From assembly GCA_937944945.1 (NCBI GenBank), contig CALEBD010000223.1:1-5342 (forward strand): a stretch of DNA of 5,342 nucleotides, in the 5' to 3' direction. The position numbers were made by a program, and so were the translations under genes. Positions 4,034-5,342 of this stretch are shown piece after piece. Below the pieces are notes generated by a model. The model was not told the DNA's origin. It worked only from the letters and a program-made list of their open reading frames with translations, and made no database searches. This DNA is from an uncultured Clostridium sp. Its GTDB lineage: Bacteria > Bacillota > Clostridia > Peptostreptococcales > Peptostreptococcaceae. The stretch's first letter is position 1. The number at the start of each line of letters is the position of its first letter.

Positions 4034-5342
4034 ATGAGTATAGATATTTATAAACTATCGGAAACTAATGAAGTTGAGTGCAAAGAAGCTAGTGGTGGCT
4101 TACCAAAAGATTTATGGGAAACTTATTCAGCATTTGCAAACAGTAATGGTGGAATAATATTACTTGGCATAAAAGAGAAAAACGGAAATTTTAGTGTACA
4201 AGGTTTAGACAATATAGATAAAATAAAGAAAGATTTATGGGATAATTTAAATAATCCTAAAAAAGTTAGTGTAAATATAATTAGTGATGAAAATGTAAGT
4301 GTAAGAGAATATGATGAAAAATTTATATTAGAAATAGTTGTTCCAAGAGCGGATAGAAGACAAAAACCTGTCTATATAGGTGAAAATCCTTATAGTGATA
4401 ATAAGCATGGTGGAACTTTTAGAAGAAATCATTCTGGAGATTATAAATGTACAAAGAATGAAATTGATAGGATGATAGCAGATTCACTTGATAAATCGCA
4501 AGATGGAATAATACTAGAAGGTTTTACAATAGATGATTTAGATATAGAAACTATAAGTAATTATAGAAATAGGCTGGGAAGTCTAAAACCTTCACATCCA
4601 TGGATAGGATTAGATATAAAAACTTTTTTATATAGGTTAGGGGCTTATGGTAAAGATAGAACAAGAGGCATAGAAGGTGTAACAGCTGCTGGTCTTTTAA
4701 TGTTTGGACAGGAAAGAGAAATACTAGAAGAATTCCCAAAATATTTTCTAGATTATAGAGAAAAATTCACAGAAAATAGATGGGATTATAGAACGAATTC
4801 AGCAGAAGGAACTTGGTCAGGTAATATATATGATTTTTATTTTAAAATAATAAATAGAATAACGGACAATTTAAATGTACCATTTAAATTAATAAATGGG
4901 ATTAGACAAGAGGATACAAGAGTTCATGATGCTATAAGAGAAGCTGTAGCAAATGCAATAATACATGCAGATTATAGCTTGGAAAGAGGAATTGTTATAG
5001 AAAGACAAAATACATATTTTAAATTTTCTAATCCAGGATCACTTAGAATATCTATAGAAGAAGCTATGAATGGCGGGATTAGTGATCCAAGAAATGTAAA
5101 TATATTTAAAATGTTTAACTTAATAGGGGTTGGAGAAAGAGCGGGTTCAGGTCTTGAAAATATTAGAAAGGCTTGGAAAGAGCAAGAATGGGAGACTCCA
5201 AATTTAAATGAAACATATAATCCAGATAGAGTAGAGTTAATATTAAGCACTAACTCATTATTGCCTAAAGAAAGTGTTGATTTTATAAAAAATATATTAG
5301 GAGATGAATATAATAACTTAGATAAAGATGAAAAAATGGCTT
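4034..5342 (+). CDS. AlbA_2 (Schlafen-like) domain and GHKL-ATPase protein, RecG-like family, 3' end beyond window
   Basis: The first 436 codons of a cytosolic protein often annotated as an ATP-dependent DNA helicase RecG-like or transcriptional regulator protein (COG2865 type). Residues about 10-150 are an AlbA_2 domain: ECKEAS at 15-20, AFANSNGGIILLGI at 33-46, and KPVYIGENPYS then GGTFRRNHSGDY in the 111-137 region. Residues about 290-405 are a GHKL-type ATP-binding domain: REAVANAIIHADY at 302-314 carries the N-box Glu303 and Asn307, FSNPGSL at 331-337 is the G1-like loop, and GVGERAGSGLENI at 365-377 is the G2-like loop. No RecG helicase motor motifs are present, so helicase is a misnomer. 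The usual C-terminal winged helix should lie past the edge. Such genes are frequent in mobile and defence islands, for example near restriction systems. It is divergent from the DndB-like gene. Confidence 0.92.
   Translation, partial: MSIDIYKLSETNEVECKEASGGLPKDLWETYSAFANSNGGIILLGIKEKNGNFSVQGLDNIDKIKKDLWDNLNNPKKVSVNIISDENVSVREYDEKFILEIVVPRADRRQKPVYIGENPYSDNKHGGTFRRNHSGDYKCTKNEIDRMIADSLDKSQDGIILEGFTIDDLDIETISNYRNRLGSLKPSHPWIGLDIKTFLYRLGAYGKDRTRGIEGVTAAGLLMFGQEREILEEFPKYFLDYREKFTENRWDYRTNSAEGTWSGNIYDFYFKIINRITDNLNVPFKLINGIRQEDTRVHDAIREAVANAIIHADYSLERGIVIERQNTYFKFSNPGSLRISIEEAMNGGISDPRNVNIFKMFNLIGVGERAGSGLENIRKAWKEQEWETPNLNETYNPDRVELILSTNSLLPKESVDFIKNILGDEYNNLDKDEKMA

Noticed and set aside
4551..5250. 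Two minus-strand frames (4551-4739 and 4972-5250) inside the AlbA_2/ATPase gene
   Set aside because: Both are antisense to clearly conserved domains, the second over the ATP-binding motifs, and both are hydrophobic shadows without start signals.

Overview
The window is a stretch of a low-GC, AT-rich bacterial genome, most likely a member of the Bacillota (Firmicutes). The evidence is the Bacillus/Clostridia-type methylglyoxal synthase, strong Shine-Dalgarno sites (GGAGGT, AAGGAGG), sigma-A-like promoters and heavy use of A/T-ending codons. I cannot name the genus. One housekeeping gene lies at the left edge. The rest looks accessory: repeat-rich, partly decayed, and with defence-island style genes at the right.

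Layout. Positions 1-393 (minus) hold the N-terminal 131 codons of methylglyoxal synthase (mgsA), with its promoter at about 424-452. Positions 394-669 hold no convincing gene, only an unexplained 45-codon open frame and three tandem 13-bp repeats. Positions 670-1903 (minus) carry a winged-helix, replication-initiator-like gene. It encodes a conserved N-terminal domain, four Cys/Asp-rich 17-residue repeats, a Lys/Ser-rich stretch and a C-terminal end. Just past its stop codon, in another frame, lies what appears to be the rest of its tail, so the gene is probably frameshifted or phase-variable. Positions 1904-2449 are intergenic, with a leader region, a decayed piece of the same tail repeat, and two hairpins with TACGTA cores.

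Positions 2450-3712 (minus) encode a 420-residue DndB-like protein of the DGQHR family, with the motif variant DGNHR. No other dnd genes are seen. Positions 3713-4033 are a divergent promoter region with good promoters in both directions and a perfect 12-bp palindrome. Positions 4034-5342 (plus) hold the first 436 codons of an AlbA_2 (Schlafen-like) plus GHKL-ATPase protein, often annotated as a RecG-like helicase or transcriptional regulator. It runs off the right edge.

How the genes may work together. MgsA is metabolic and unrelated to the rest. The divergent DndB-like and AlbA_2/ATPase genes share a control region, and families like theirs are often found in defence or mobile islands, so they may belong to one accessory module extending past the right edge. 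That link is inferred from arrangement and family habits; the sequence does not show it directly.
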